DNA of 64,000 nucleotides from Clostridium saudiense (GCF_000577815.1 NZ_CBYM010000015.1:1-64000); one strand, 5' to 3'. Positions 8,896-18,928 are shown, counted from the first letter of the stretch. Numbers and translations are program-made. The notes: generated from the sequence alone by a model not told the origin.

Positions 8896-9606
8896 TTATA
8901 TGACTGTTATAGTTTTAAATTCGTATTTATCATATCTATGTCTTGCAAAAGAATATTCAAAAGCCTTTCCATTTTCTAAATAAGCAACTCTTTCAACCTC
9001 TATAACTGGTTCATCACTTTTTAGCCTCAAATAATTTCTATCATTTTCATTACTTTTATCTGCCCTAATAGTTGAATGTGCACTTTGTATTTTTAATCCT
9101 AGCTTATTTTTAATATATGAATATATTGATCCTTCAACATCATCAATTTTTATACCTGGAATTATATTTATTGGCATATATGTTTTTTCAATAACTATTG
9201 GTTCGTCATCAACATACCTAACCCTATTTATTAGATATACAAAACTGTTCTTTTCAATCTTCAACATATTAGCAATCTTATTATCAGCATTAATTACTGT
9301 GAATTTTAATACCTTACTTGTAACCTTATGTCCTATATTATTATATGTTAATCCTGAAAATTGCTTTTTATCCATTATTCTATTTATCTCTTTTTCAGTA
9401 ATATCCTTAATAAAGGTACCAGATCCTCGCCTTTTAACAATTAACCCTTCAGAAACTAATAGATCCAAAGCCTTTTTTACAGTCATTTTACTTACATTAT
9501 ATTTTTCACATATACCTTTTTCAAATGGTAATCTTTTATTAGGTTTATATACACCTTTAAGCATATCTTCCTTAATATCAATTGCTATGATTTCATATTT
9601 ATTCAT
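8896..9606 (-). CDS. GntR-family (HutC/UTRA) transcriptional regulator
   Basis: A 236-residue regulator: winged helix-turn-helix in the first 70 residues (KYNVSKMTVKKALDLL helix pair and RRGSGTF wing) and a UTRA effector domain from about residue 85. HutC-type regulators of this layout sense sugars or sugar phosphates. It lies 38 bases downstream of the ROK kinase gene and is probably co-transcribed. Two AAGTATA-type sites at the ROK promoter could be its autoregulatory operators; whether it also controls the mannan operon is inference. Confidence 0.88.
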   Translation of the reverse strand: MNKYEIIAIDIKEDMLKGVYKPNKRLPFEKGICEKYNVSKMTVKKALDLLVSEGLIVKRRGSGTFIKDITEKEINRIMDKKQFSGLTYNNIGHKVTSKVLKFTVINADNKIANMLKIEKNSFVYLINRVRYVDDEPIVIEKTYMPINIIPGIKIDDVEGSIYSYIKNKLGLKIQSAHSTIRADKSNENDRNYLRLKSDEPVIEVERVAYLENGKAFEYSFARHRYDKYEFKTITVI

Positions 9607-9644
9607 TTAGCACTTCCCTTGTAATTATTATTTAAAATAATACC

Positions 9645-10562
9645 TTATTTAATTTCAATAGGTAGTTCCTGCTTTTGAAGAAAGTTATATAAAGCCCCTA
9701 ACTTGTTAGCATCATTTCCATAGATACATTTTCTTATTACTGGTATAACAGTTGCATATTCATTAGTATCTAATATCTCTTTAACCTTATTTGTAATATC
9801 ATCAATTATACCTTTTCTTTCAGAAACTGCTCCACCTAAAATTACAGTTTCTGGATCATATGTGTATTGTATATTAATTATCCCTATAGCCATATAAGTA
9901 AAAAATTTATTAACTTCTTCAATGGCAATTTCATCTCCTGAATCATATAATTCAAATGCTTTTCTACCATCAAAGTTATTAATATCTAACCCTTTTCTTT
10001 TTGCTATTGCCTTAGCTAGTGCAAAAGTTGATCCAACATCGCTCCATACTAAAAGCTTATTTTTATCTACGTCACAATCAACTATACAATATCCAAATTC
10101 ACCACCGTGCATATGTGCACCTGTATGTATTCTTTTATTTTTTACAATAGCACCACCAATTCCAGTTCCACAAACAATAAATGCAGAATCATCATTATCT
10201 TTAGCTGCACCTAACCAACATTCACCTAAAGCTGCACAATTTGCATCATTTTCTATTTCAACTTTTAGCCCTGTTTTTTCTTGTAATACTTCTTTAAAGT
10301 TAATTCCATAAATATATGGTATAGCACTTTTACTCTTTATGCTTCCTTCTACTGAATCAACAGCACCTGGTGCACTTATTGCTATACCTTCTAATAAAAA
10401 TTGTTCTTTATAAGTTTCAACTAAGGACGCTAATTCTTCAAAAAACTCCTCTAGAGTTTTAGAAATTCCAATTTTACCACTAATCAATATTTGTCCTAAA
10501 TCTGTTATTACTGACCATTTAACAGCTGATCCCCCAATATCATATACCATATAATTTGCCAT
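9645..10562 (-). CDS. ROK-family sugar kinase
   Basis: A 305-residue cytoplasmic sugar kinase. The ATP-binding motif YDIGGSAVKW is at the N terminus and CGTGIGGAIVKN follows near the middle. The usual CxCGxxGC zinc motif is absent; the region reads HGGEFGYCIVDCD instead, placing it in the zinc-less ROK group. Start chosen at the ATG behind GGAGGG; an upstream in-frame ATG without a ribosome binding site would add 11 residues. In this locus it probably phosphorylates glucose or mannose released from mannan; specificity cannot be read from sequence. Confidence 0.85.
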   Translation of the reverse strand: MANYMVYDIGGSAVKWSVITDLGQILISGKIGISKTLEEFFEELASLVETYKEQFLLEGIAISAPGAVDSVEGSIKSKSAIPYIYGINFKEVLQEKTGLKVEIENDANCAALGECWLGAAKDNDDSAFIVCGTGIGGAIVKNKRIHTGAHMHGGEFGYCIVDCDVDKNKLLVWSDVGSTFALAKAIAKRKGLDINNFDGRKAFELYDSGDEIAIEEVNKFFTYMAIGIINIQYTYDPETVILGGAVSERKGIIDDITNKVKEILDTNEYATVIPVIRKCIYGNDANKLGALYNFLQKQELPIEIK

Positions 10563-10607
10563 TTTTATCCCTCCATAAGTAAACGAAATCATCAACTTCC
10601 TTTAATA

Positions 10608-10636
10608 AGTATATACTTTATTTTTATCGTTGTCTA
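10608..10636 (-). promoter_or_regulatory. Promoter and likely operators of the ROK-GntR unit
   Basis: Minus strand TAGACA, a 17-base spacer, then TATACT. A 12-bp perfect palindrome AAGTATATACTT (10607-10618) overlaps the -10, and a related AAGTATAGACAACG (10628-10641) overlaps the -35. Repeating the same half-site at both promoter elements fits repression by the neighbouring GntR protein. Confidence 0.6.
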
Positions 10637-10645
10637 TACTTTTGT

Positions 10646-11938
10646 TTATTTGTTTATTTGTTCATTCCATTTCAGATTAATTTCATTTATCAATCTATCT
10701 ATATCGTCTTCAATTATAAATTTCTGAACAAATGCAGCATCTATTCCACATTCTTTTTTTATTTGTAAAAACTCATCTTCTAATCTAGCTACCTCCATTG
10801 ATTGCTTACTGATATAATCTGAATAAGTTATTATTGGAATATTTAATTCACCTAGTTTCTCTAATACTTCTTTTGCCTCCTTATCTTCTTTCAAAGGAGA
10901 CATTATGTTAACTGCATTTGCATATCTATTGTTTTCAAATATAAATTTTAAAAATGCCTTTGCTGTATCTGGATTATCAGTCGTATTAGAAACAGCATAC
11001 ATATAATCGCCATAAACTTTTATAGTGTTAGTTTCTGGTATAGGAAACATCCCTAATGAATCTATATTCATACCCATATCTTCTAACTGATATATAAAAT
11101 CTGAATTCCAAATTGCCATTGCAATTTTTCCTTCACTCATATCATTTTTAAATTGTTGCCAATCATAATTAAATAGATCTTCTTCGGCATACCCTCTATT
11201 AACAATTTCACGTACTAAACTTAAAGACTTGTACAATCCGCCATTGCTATCCATTATCTGCCTATTTTCATTCATAACATCATTTGATAAATTATTATCA
11301 AACAAATGTGGTATAATATCTGTCCATAAATCCATAGTCCACGACTGTCTGTAATTAATAGCAATAGGAGTTATGCCCAACGCCTCTATCTTGTTACATG
11401 CTTGAAACAATTCATCTATTGTAGTTGGTAATCTATCTATATTTGCCTGTTTAAAGATATCCTTATTGTAAATTATCCCTTGCCATGTTATAGATGTGTT
11501 TAAGCAATACAAACTATAATCATTACCAGTTCCCATAAAATAATTATAAATATTAGAATCATTAAATCCTAAATCATCTAATGCTAAAAAATAATTTCTA
11601 TATTCATTTTTTGAAATTGTTGATGGAACTAATGTTACATCTGGTAACTCACCAACCGATGCTTTTCTTTGTAATATAGATTGTGCATCACCAATTAGCT
11701 CTAGAGTTACATTAACCTTTGGGTTAATTTCCTCAAATTCTTTTATTAATGCTTCAATTTCTACACTCTTATCAGTTCTATTGCTTACAAAGGTAATATT
11801 CCCTTCTAAATTATCACTTACTTTAATTTCAGTGTTAAAATTCATTCCTATAAACAAAACACCCATTCCTATTATTGGAATCACCAAAGCAATTAATATT
11901 AAAATGATCATTTTTTTATTATTGCCCATATTAATCAT
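10646..11938 (-). CDS. Membrane-anchored solute-binding protein, likely sensory
   Basis: A 430-residue family 1 solute-binding protein fold with an uncleaved-looking N-terminal hydrophobic segment (about residues 10-32) and no lipobox cysteine. It begins nine bases after the response-regulator stop codon, behind AGGTAGGG, so it is translationally coupled to the regulator and not to any permease gene. Binding proteins wired to two-component systems this way act as extracellular sugar sensors that touch the kinase, as known for XylFII with LytS. I infer that role here, with a mannan-derived oligosaccharide as ligand. It could instead serve an importer encoded elsewhere. Confidence 0.75.
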   Translation of the reverse strand: MINMGNNKKMIILILIALVIPIIGMGVLFIGMNFNTEIKVSDNLEGNITFVSNRTDKSVEIEALIKEFEEINPKVNVTLELIGDAQSILQRKASVGELPDVTLVPSTISKNEYRNYFLALDDLGFNDSNIYNYFMGTGNDYSLYCLNTSITWQGIIYNKDIFKQANIDRLPTTIDELFQACNKIEALGITPIAINYRQSWTMDLWTDIIPHLFDNNLSNDVMNENRQIMDSNGGLYKSLSLVREIVNRGYAEEDLFNYDWQQFKNDMSEGKIAMAIWNSDFIYQLEDMGMNIDSLGMFPIPETNTIKVYGDYMYAVSNTTDNPDTAKAFLKFIFENNRYANAVNIMSPLKEDKEAKEVLEKLGELNIPIITYSDYISKQSMEVARLEDEFLQIKKECGIDAAFVQKFIIEDDIDRLINEINLKWNEQINK

Positions 11939-11947
11939 ATCTCTACC

Positions 11948-13216
11948 CTACCTTGCTATACTCTTCTCTCTAGCCTTGTTATTTCTGAAGTTATTTGGTG
12001 TTGTTCCTGTAATTTTCTTAAAAGCTCTTCCAAATGTAATAGAATCATTATATCCAACGCTTTCAGCTACTTCATATATCTTTAAATTTGTTGTAACTAA
12101 TAATTCCTTTGCTCTTTTGACTCTATAGTTTGATAAGAATTCATAAAAACCTTCTCCAGTTTCTTTTTTAAATAGTTCTGATAAGTAATTTTGACTTAAA
12201 AATACTTCATCAGCTACATCCTTTAAGGTTATATTATTATTGAAGTTCTTTGTTATAAATTGAATTGCTAATTTAATTGATGTTGCACTGTATAAATTTT
12301 TATCATCTTCTAATATATCTGATAATTCATTTAAATCATCAACATAGTACTTTTTTGAATTTTTATTGTATAACATTTTCTCCTTAACTTTTCTAACTAA
12401 TTTAGAATGCTCTCTTACTTCCCAAATTTTATTAGTACATTCTAATATAAATACGCTTATTCCATTTTCTATAAATACATTAGATTTCTCATCAATTAGA
12501 TTTGTTACATCGCTAATATTACTTATTTCATTTCCATTAAAATAGAAAACTATATAAACGTTATCATTATAAAGAAAATATATATATTCAATTTTATTAT
12601 TATTAGAAACTTCTTTAAAATAACTATTTAATAATTTATTATTAAACTCTTTTTCTTCTTTATTTATCGGAAGTACGACCATTTGATAGTAATAACCTTC
12701 ATCTAATTGAATATTTTCTAATAAACTTTTATCTGTTCTTATATTAATATCTGAGTTTGAAAATAATAAATGTTTAAAAAAATCCTTCTTTATGACTTCA
12801 ATAGATTTAGTCATAATTTTATCTTTTTTCTTTAATTCTTCAATTTTTATTTCAACTTCTTCTACAACCTTTTTTAATTCATCCTTTTTGATTGGTTTTA
12901 ATAAATAATTAAATGCTCCATATTTCATAGTATCTCTAACATATGTAAATTCATCATATCCACTTAACACTAGAAATATTGGTGGATGCTTTAATTCTTT
13001 ATTAGCTTTTTCTACGAATTGTATTCCGGTCATAATTGGCATTTTAATATCAGTTATTACTAAATCAACTTGTCCATCATTTTCCTTTAAATATTCAAAT
13101 GCTAACAATCCATTCTGAAAATCTCCAACTATTTCATGATTTTCAAATAATTTATTCAATATTTTTATTAAACCCATTCTAATAATTTTATCATCATCTA
13201 CAACAATTATTCTCAT
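11948..13216 (-). CDS. Response regulator, YesN/AraC type
   Basis: A 422-residue regulator. The N-terminal receiver has the acidic cluster DDD at 7-9, phosphoacceptor Asp56 in VITDIKMP and Lys107 in LLKPIKK. A middle region of about 180 residues follows, then two helix-turn-helix motifs of an AraC domain at the C terminus (ITLKDVADEVFLSQNYLSELF and VAESVGYNDSITFGRAF). It is divergent from the sensor kinase gene about 100 bases away and is the obvious partner. Likely activator of mannan genes. Confidence 0.92.
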   Translation of the reverse strand: MRIIVVDDDKIIRMGLIKILNKLFENHEIVGDFQNGLLAFEYLKENDGQVDLVITDIKMPIMTGIQFVEKANKELKHPPIFLVLSGYDEFTYVRDTMKYGAFNYLLKPIKKDELKKVVEEVEIKIEELKKKDKIMTKSIEVIKKDFFKHLLFSNSDINIRTDKSLLENIQLDEGYYYQMVVLPINKEEKEFNNKLLNSYFKEVSNNNKIEYIYFLYNDNVYIVFYFNGNEISNISDVTNLIDEKSNVFIENGISVFILECTNKIWEVREHSKLVRKVKEKMLYNKNSKKYYVDDLNELSDILEDDKNLYSATSIKLAIQFITKNFNNNITLKDVADEVFLSQNYLSELFKKETGEGFYEFLSNYRVKRAKELLVTTNLKIYEVAESVGYNDSITFGRAFKKITGTTPNNFRNNKAREKSIAR

Positions 13217-13315
13217 AAACCCTCCTAATATTGAATATTTTTGAAATTTCCTATATATTTAAATTAACACAAAATTTATGATATGAAAATATTTTTTTTA
13301 ATAATAGGGGATTTT

Positions 13316-15082
13316 ATGATTTTAGATAAAAATTTATCAATAAAAAAACTTACAATTTTAACATTTATTATTATGTATTCTTTATTTTTTATAATGACTA
13401 TAATTAATCTCTATTCATATTCACGCTATGAGTTTAGTAAAAATGATAAGCTTATTAAAAATTTTAATACAACTCTTAGTCAACAGCTTTACGAAAAGTT
13501 TAATAATCTTTCTGAAGTATCAAAATACCCTTTAATAATACCAGAAATAGATAAGTTACATTCTACTTTAACTTCAGATGAAAAATATGATATAGCTGAT
13601 TATAATTATTTAAATTATCTTTGTGAAATGATGCTTATTCAAAGCAAATCAATAAATGGTGCTTTTATTTATAATTTATCTGGTGAAGGTGTTTTTTCAT
13701 CTAGAAATACAACTAATTCTATAATAAAAAATGCCTCTTCAGAAGAATGGTTTTCTAATGCTTTAAATGATTCTAATGCAATTACATTTTTACCAAATAT
13801 GAAATCAGAAGATATTTTTCAATATACTTCATCTAATAATAATTCATTAATTGGTGTAGCTCGTCAAATAATTAATTTAAAAACTCAAGAAATTACAGGT
13901 ATCTTATTATTAACGCTTCCTATAGATGAGCTATTGGATATATTAACTAAAGATTTACCTTATGATAATCAAATTCTTTCTTTATATACTCCTAATGGTG
14001 ATTTAATAATATCAAATAATTATGAAATCAATTTCACTCAGTATTTCAAAGATTTTAATTTCATTAGCAATTCACCAGTTATTAAAACAATTACTAATAT
14101 AGATCCATATGTAACTACATCTAATACAATACCTTTAACTAATTGGATACTATTAAGTGCAATACCTAATACATCTGTATATACTATTAACAGTTTATAT
14201 ATTTTCTCTTTTGTTACTAACATTGTATTTTGTTCTATATTGTTTTTAGTTTTATACAATTTATTTATTCAAAGAATATTTAACCCTATTAATTATCTCA
14301 TAGATAATATGGATAAAAGTAATATTGAAAGTAATTTATCATCCGAATTGTTATATGAAAGAGAAGATGAAATTGGTATTTTGGTTAAATCCTATAATGA
14401 AATGAAAAGCCGTATACATGATTTAATAAATATTAATTATAAAAATAAAATAGAACAAAAAGATTTAGAACTGAAACAACTTCAAAATCAAATTAATCCA
14501 CACTTTATTTACAATACCTTAGAATCGATTCATATGATGGCTGAACTTAATGATGATGAAGAAACGTCTATAATGGCTGAATACTTTGGTTCAATCATAA
14601 GATATAGTATGAATAGAAAAGTTAATACTGTTAAGCTTAGAGAGGAACTTAATATAATAGATAATTATATTTACTTACAAAAGATACGCTTTGATCAATT
14701 ATTTATTATTGAAAACTTAATTACTGAAGATGTAATGGAATGTGAAATAATAAAAATGATTATTCAACCACTTATTGAAAATGCAATTTATCATGGTTTG
14801 AGTGAGTGTAGTAGTAATGGAAAAATAATTATACAAGGACAAAAAGTATGTAACCAACTTCTTTTAACTATTTCTGATAATGGAATTGGTATAGACACTG
14901 ATACTCTTAAAGATTTAAATGACTATATAAATGATAAAAACAATAAATTTAAAGGCATTGCTTTAAGGAATATTAATAGACGTTTAAAGCTTAATTATGG
15001 TGAAAAATATGGACTTGAAATATTTAGTGTCTTAGGTAAAGGAACATCAATGGTTTTAACTTTACCTTATATTGTTAAATAA
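13316..15082 (+). CDS. Sensor histidine kinase, YesM type
   Basis: A 588-residue membrane kinase: one transmembrane helix near the N terminus, an extracellular Cache-like domain of about 250 residues, a second helix, HAMP linker, then the His_kinase domain with NPHFIYNTLESIH (phosphorylated His396) and an ATPase domain (QPLIENAIYHG, DNGIGID, GKGTS). Start chosen at the ATG behind TAGGGG; an upstream ATG would add 11 residues without a ribosome binding site. Partner of the divergent YesN-type regulator and probably of the anchored binding protein. Confidence 0.92.
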   Translation: MILDKNLSIKKLTILTFIIMYSLFFIMTIINLYSYSRYEFSKNDKLIKNFNTTLSQQLYEKFNNLSEVSKYPLIIPEIDKLHSTLTSDEKYDIADYNYLNYLCEMMLIQSKSINGAFIYNLSGEGVFSSRNTTNSIIKNASSEEWFSNALNDSNAITFLPNMKSEDIFQYTSSNNNSLIGVARQIINLKTQEITGILLLTLPIDELLDILTKDLPYDNQILSLYTPNGDLIISNNYEINFTQYFKDFNFISNSPVIKTITNIDPYVTTSNTIPLTNWILLSAIPNTSVYTINSLYIFSFVTNIVFCSILFLVLYNLFIQRIFNPINYLIDNMDKSNIESNLSSELLYEREDEIGILVKSYNEMKSRIHDLININYKNKIEQKDLELKQLQNQINPHFIYNTLESIHMMAELNDDEETSIMAEYFGSIIRYSMNRKVNTVKLREELNIIDNYIYLQKIRFDQLFIIENLITEDVMECEIIKMIIQPLIENAIYHGLSECSSNGKIIIQGQKVCNQLLLTISDNGIGIDTDTLKDLNDYINDKNNKFKGIALRNINRRLKLNYGEKYGLEIFSVLGKGTSMVLTLPYIVK

Positions 15083-15098
15083 ATTACTTTAAAGTTAA

Positions 15099-15134
15099 AA
15101 TAAGCTGAGAAAATAAATCTTCTCAGCTTATTTA
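15099..15134. terminator. Bidirectional terminator
   Basis: AATAAGCTGAGAA/TTCTCAGCTTATT stem between the convergent kinase and GH26 genes, with A/T tracts on both sides. Confidence 0.8.
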
Positions 15135-15161
15135 TATATTATGAAATTTTTATGATCTTAC

Positions 15162-18100
15162 TTAATCATTTTTCTTTCTTTTTGTTAACCCAATACCTCC
15201 AACTAAAGCACCTAAAGCTGCTACTACAGCTATAGCACTATTTACTCCACCTGTTTGTGGCAATTTATTATTTCCATTCCCATTGTTTCCATTGCCATTA
15301 TTACCATTATTTCCACCATTATCTGGTTTTACTGGCTCTGTTGGTTTATTTTCATCTTCATCTGGTGTTGGTACTGTATCTTCAACTTTGCTTGAATCAA
15401 CAGCTCTAATATTATCGAAATAAATTGTTGAATCAACGTCGGCATTATCTACTGTATTACAATAAATTGCAAATCTTTCAATACTACTTGGATCAAAGAT
15501 TGCTCCTTCATTTTTAGGTGTTAGCTCTTCAAATTTTAATGTTAATTCTTTTGCTTCATTACCAGCAACAAAATCATTTAAATACCATTCAAAGTCTTGT
15601 CCATATGATCTTACTTGAATTACTAACTTTTGTCCTTGTCCATCTGGATTAATCCATAATCTTAATGCATCATATTGTGACCAATCATTTTCTAAGTTTT
15701 TAGTAATACCTGCATACCCTTCTGAAATCTTCGAAGTGTTAATTTTATAATTAAATGCTAATCCATATGTGCCGTTATTGTGCTCATTTAACTCTGTAGT
15801 AAGTGTAGGACTTACTGAACATCCTGCACCTTGATCAGTTGTCCATTTTTGCTTTAATAAAGCTTCCTCTCCCATGTAACTTTCAAAATCATCTACTAAA
15901 TTTACAGCCTCTTCTGATTCTTCAATATTGAATATAACATTAATAGTATTTAATGGTTCTTTTTCCTTATTACCTACTAATTCAATAGTCCCAATAGTTT
16001 CACCAATTTTATCTAATAATTTTTGATCTATATCAGCTTTGAAAACTCCATCTTCTTCTACAGCCTTTAAAGTTTTAATTTTCTTACCTTCGCTGTCTCT
16101 TATTACAAAACTTATCTTCTCATCAACATTTTTAACACTTGCTGTTATTGTCGTTGGGTTTAATACACGACTTCCTGATGTAGGAGAAGTAATAAATCCA
16201 TAGGAATATGCTTCTTCTACCGAAGTATTAGCCTCTGCAAAGTTAGCATTGCCATCTGCAAATATTGATGAATCTTCGTTATAGTAGTCAATAAACTCGT
16301 TAATCATTTCATGACCTTTTGTTTCACTTACCATATATGGTGCAAAAACATTTCCTTCATCAAAATTTGCCCATGACATAAAGTATGGCATTGATGATTC
16401 TCCAACAATATCTGATACATTTTGGAACCATTGTTTATTTGCATTTCCACTTACAGGCATACATCCATAATTTATTCTTATACCTGTTTCTGATAAAGCA
16501 GCCAACTTACCTTTTTCATCTGCAATACCTTGTACAAGTTCTATTGTTTCTTTTAACGTGCTCATCCAAGGATCAGTAGAAGCATCTTCTGATGGATTAT
16601 CATGATACATATCAAAAGCAATTATATCTATAAATTCATCCCCTGGATATCTTGATAAATAATCTGCCTCATCTACAAATGGCCCATTTGGAGAATAAAC
16701 ATATAAGAAATTATTTATTTCTTTATCATCTCTTAAATATTCAACAGTATATCTAAATAGATTTTTATAAGCTTCTTCATCACAGAATGCTTTACCCCAC
16801 CAGAACCAACTTCCATTGTTCTCATGAAAAGGTCTAAATAATACTGGAACATCTTCTTTTGCTAATTCATGTGCATATTCTGCTATCATATCTAAATATC
16901 CAGTATAAACTTCATTTAAATCCCCACCTGGCATAATTCTTGCAACTACGTTACCTGTCGTAACTCCTGGTGTATATCCATAGTAATCATAATCTCCATT
17001 TTCATCCACACCTTTTTCTGCTACTAAAGCAAAGTTTGGCATATGTGCAGACATTGTTATAATTGATCCTTCTTTTGCCGCTTCTGCATTTAACTTAGCT
17101 GCCTTTTGTGGCAGAGTAAGTCCTGCAGCTTCCTCTTCTTCAGTTAATTGAAGTTCATTTCCTGTTAATGATAATGTATCTATACCTATCATACCTGAAA
17201 TTGATCCTGTTAAATCTTTTGTATCAGAATTTGTTAATTTATCCTTTAACACAGCTTTATGATGAGTATCATTTTGATGTCCATAAATTACATTTTCAGT
17301 TTTACCAATACCTTTTAAATATGAATATAAATCTGCTGTTGTTTCACTAGCATTAGAATCTACTAACTTAACAGAAGATTTTATATCTAAATCTGAAAGA
17401 TTTAATTTCTTTTGTTCTGTTGTGACTGCAGTTTTTTCTACATACACCTCATCTTTTTTTACTTGTCCTAATTCTATATTATCAATATAAATATTCCCTT
17501 TATAATCTGTATTAGATCCAATAACACTTAATGTTATTCCATCAATTTCAGTATTTTTTGCATTAAATTCAATAGTTACTGGAATTTTACTTAATCCATT
17601 ACCAATATCCTCTGCAAGTTCCCTGTCCACCTTACCTTCATCATTAGCTACACCATCAATAAATAACTTAGCCTTAAATAATCCAGATATCATTTTATCT
17701 GTTTCATAAATTAAATCAAAAGTTATCTTATTATATCCATTAAAATCAAGTTTTTCTTCATTATATTTCTTTTCAATTTTAACTTCACTCCAGCTTAAAG
17801 ACTTATATTCAGAAAAATCTAAGGCCATTTTTAAAGAACCATCACCTACAGTAGTATCATGTTCTACTTCAACATCTTTTTTATAATCCCAAGTTCCACC
17901 AAAATTCCATCCATCTAATCCGTCACTAAAATCAAATTTTAATTTATTTACTTCTGGAAGTGGTGTTTCTTCACCTGAACTAACTTTTCCTGTTACTTTG
18001 AAATTATCTATATAAATATAATCACTATAACTACTTGGTTGTCCAATAATAAGTATTAATAACTCTCCAATACCATCAATTTTTGTCTCTATATTTCCTG

Positions 18101-18608
18101 TAAATGTATATTTAGATAATCCATCACCATTGTCAACAAAATTATCTGCAACAACTGTAGCTATATCTGTTTCTTTCCAATTATATCCGCTATCACTTAC
18201 TGTTCCTCTTAATTTTAAAGTTCCAAGTGTATCTAGTTTATCTGTTGGAATTAAAACATCATAACTTACAGTAGCTCCTACTAACTTTTCTTCACTATTA
18301 TATCCAAATTTTAATACCTGCCTATTTTCATCCCATTTATCATCACCTGTAAATGCTGGTTTGAATTTTAACATCTCATTTTCAATCGAGGTTTCTATCT
18401 CATCATCAAAGTTTACTGTTGCATTATATGGCTTCATACTATCAACAGAAAAATCATTAGTATAAATTATTTTTCCTGCCTCAGATTGAACCTCATAATT
18501 ATTAACATTTAAACTATTAGTTGCATAAACTACTGTTTGAAATTGACTTACTGCTACTGAAGTTGCTAATACTAAAGCTGCTAATCTTTTATTTATCGTA
18601 AATTTCAT
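15162..18608 (-). CDS. Cell-wall-anchored multidomain beta-mannanase (GH26)
   Basis: An 1148-residue surface enzyme. It has a signal peptide (about 1-29), two beta-sandwich carbohydrate-binding-like modules (about 45-207 and 222-383), a GH26 catalytic domain (about 420-780) with acid/base Glu596 in FRPFHENNGSWFWWG and nucleophile Glu707 in ALSETGIR, an Ig-like linker module (about 805-897), a third binding-like module (about 902-1070), a Pro/Asn/Gly linker, and a sorting signal LPQTG at 1116-1120 with hydrophobic stretch and basic tail. It would cut mannan or galactomannan at the cell surface to feed the importer. Start has a strong ribosome binding site. Binding-module families are not assigned. 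Confidence 0.93.
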   Translation of the reverse strand: MKFTINKRLAALVLATSVAVSQFQTVVYATNSLNVNNYEVQSEAGKIIYTNDFSVDSMKPYNATVNFDDEIETSIENEMLKFKPAFTGDDKWDENRQVLKFGYNSEEKLVGATVSYDVLIPTDKLDTLGTLKLRGTVSDSGYNWKETDIATVVADNFVDNGDGLSKYTFTGNIETKIDGIGELLILIIGQPSSYSDYIYIDNFKVTGKVSSGEETPLPEVNKLKFDFSDGLDGWNFGGTWDYKKDVEVEHDTTVGDGSLKMALDFSEYKSLSWSEVKIEKKYNEEKLDFNGYNKITFDLIYETDKMISGLFKAKLFIDGVANDEGKVDRELAEDIGNGLSKIPVTIEFNAKNTEIDGITLSVIGSNTDYKGNIYIDNIELGQVKKDEVYVEKTAVTTEQKKLNLSDLDIKSSVKLVDSNASETTADLYSYLKGIGKTENVIYGHQNDTHHKAVLKDKLTNSDTKDLTGSISGMIGIDTLSLTGNELQLTEEEEAAGLTLPQKAAKLNAEAAKEGSIITMSAHMPNFALVAEKGVDENGDYDYYGYTPGVTTGNVVARIMPGGDLNEVYTGYLDMIAEYAHELAKEDVPVLFRPFHENNGSWFWWGKAFCDEEAYKNLFRYTVEYLRDDKEINNFLYVYSPNGPFVDEADYLSRYPGDEFIDIIAFDMYHDNPSEDASTDPWMSTLKETIELVQGIADEKGKLAALSETGIRINYGCMPVSGNANKQWFQNVSDIVGESSMPYFMSWANFDEGNVFAPYMVSETKGHEMINEFIDYYNEDSSIFADGNANFAEANTSVEEAYSYGFITSPTSGSRVLNPTTITASVKNVDEKISFVIRDSEGKKIKTLKAVEEDGVFKADIDQKLLDKIGETIGTIELVGNKEKEPLNTINVIFNIEESEEAVNLVDDFESYMGEEALLKQKWTTDQGAGCSVSPTLTTELNEHNNGTYGLAFNYKINTSKISEGYAGITKNLENDWSQYDALRLWINPDGQGQKLVIQVRSYGQDFEWYLNDFVAGNEAKELTLKFEELTPKNEGAIFDPSSIERFAIYCNTVDNADVDSTIYFDNIRAVDSSKVEDTVPTPDEDENKPTEPVKPDNGGNNGNNGNGNNGNGNNKLPQTGGVNSAIAVVAALGALVGGIGLTKRKKND

Positions 18609-18648
18609 TACTTTCTCCCCCTATTTTATGTGTTACTTTAACCCCATA

Positions 18649-18662
18649 TTAAAACGTTATCA
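18649..18662. promoter_or_regulatory. Possible CcpA (cre) site before the GH26 gene
   Basis: TTAAAACGTTATCA differs from TGNAANCGNTNNCA at one position. It lies about 45 bases upstream of the GH26 start, as does the weaker site before the importer operon. Confidence 0.5.
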
Positions 18663-18830
18663 AAGATTATGAATAATTATCTATCTATTAAAGATCTACA
18701 CCTCCCCCCTAAATAATTAGGGTTATATTACTTTAATTCTATTTTCTTATGTAATTATTTACAATCTCAATATATCTACAAATGAATTATCGCTAATAAT
18801 TAATAATAATTGTTAATAATTCATAAAATT
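18663..18830. other. Upstream region of the GH26 gene
   Basis: No gene seen. On the minus strand a small CCCTAA/TTAGGG hairpin is followed by GGGGAGGTG, which looks like a ribosome binding site but has no start codon at proper spacing. The GH26 promoter should lie here, but no convincing -35/-10 pair was found. Confidence 0.4.
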
Positions 18831-18906
18831 TAAAGCTATTTAAATATTAGCATTATTATTGAAATTTATAATCATCAATATAAGTTTCTAATATATTAAA
18901 TAGCTT
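18831..18906 (-). terminator. Long inverted repeat after the alpha-galactosidase gene
   Basis: AAAGCTATTTAAtATATTAG pairs with CTAATATTTAAATAGCTTT around a loop of about 35 bases, followed on the minus strand by AAATTTTA. Probably the terminator of the GH36 gene, though the T-run is weak. Confidence 0.55.
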
Positions 18907-18928
18907 TACTTGTAATTTTTATAATCTC

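Noticed and set aside
9922..10311. A 129-codon plus-strand open frame opposite the ROK gene
   Set aside because: It is antisense to a clear kinase domain and has no start signal or family likeness.
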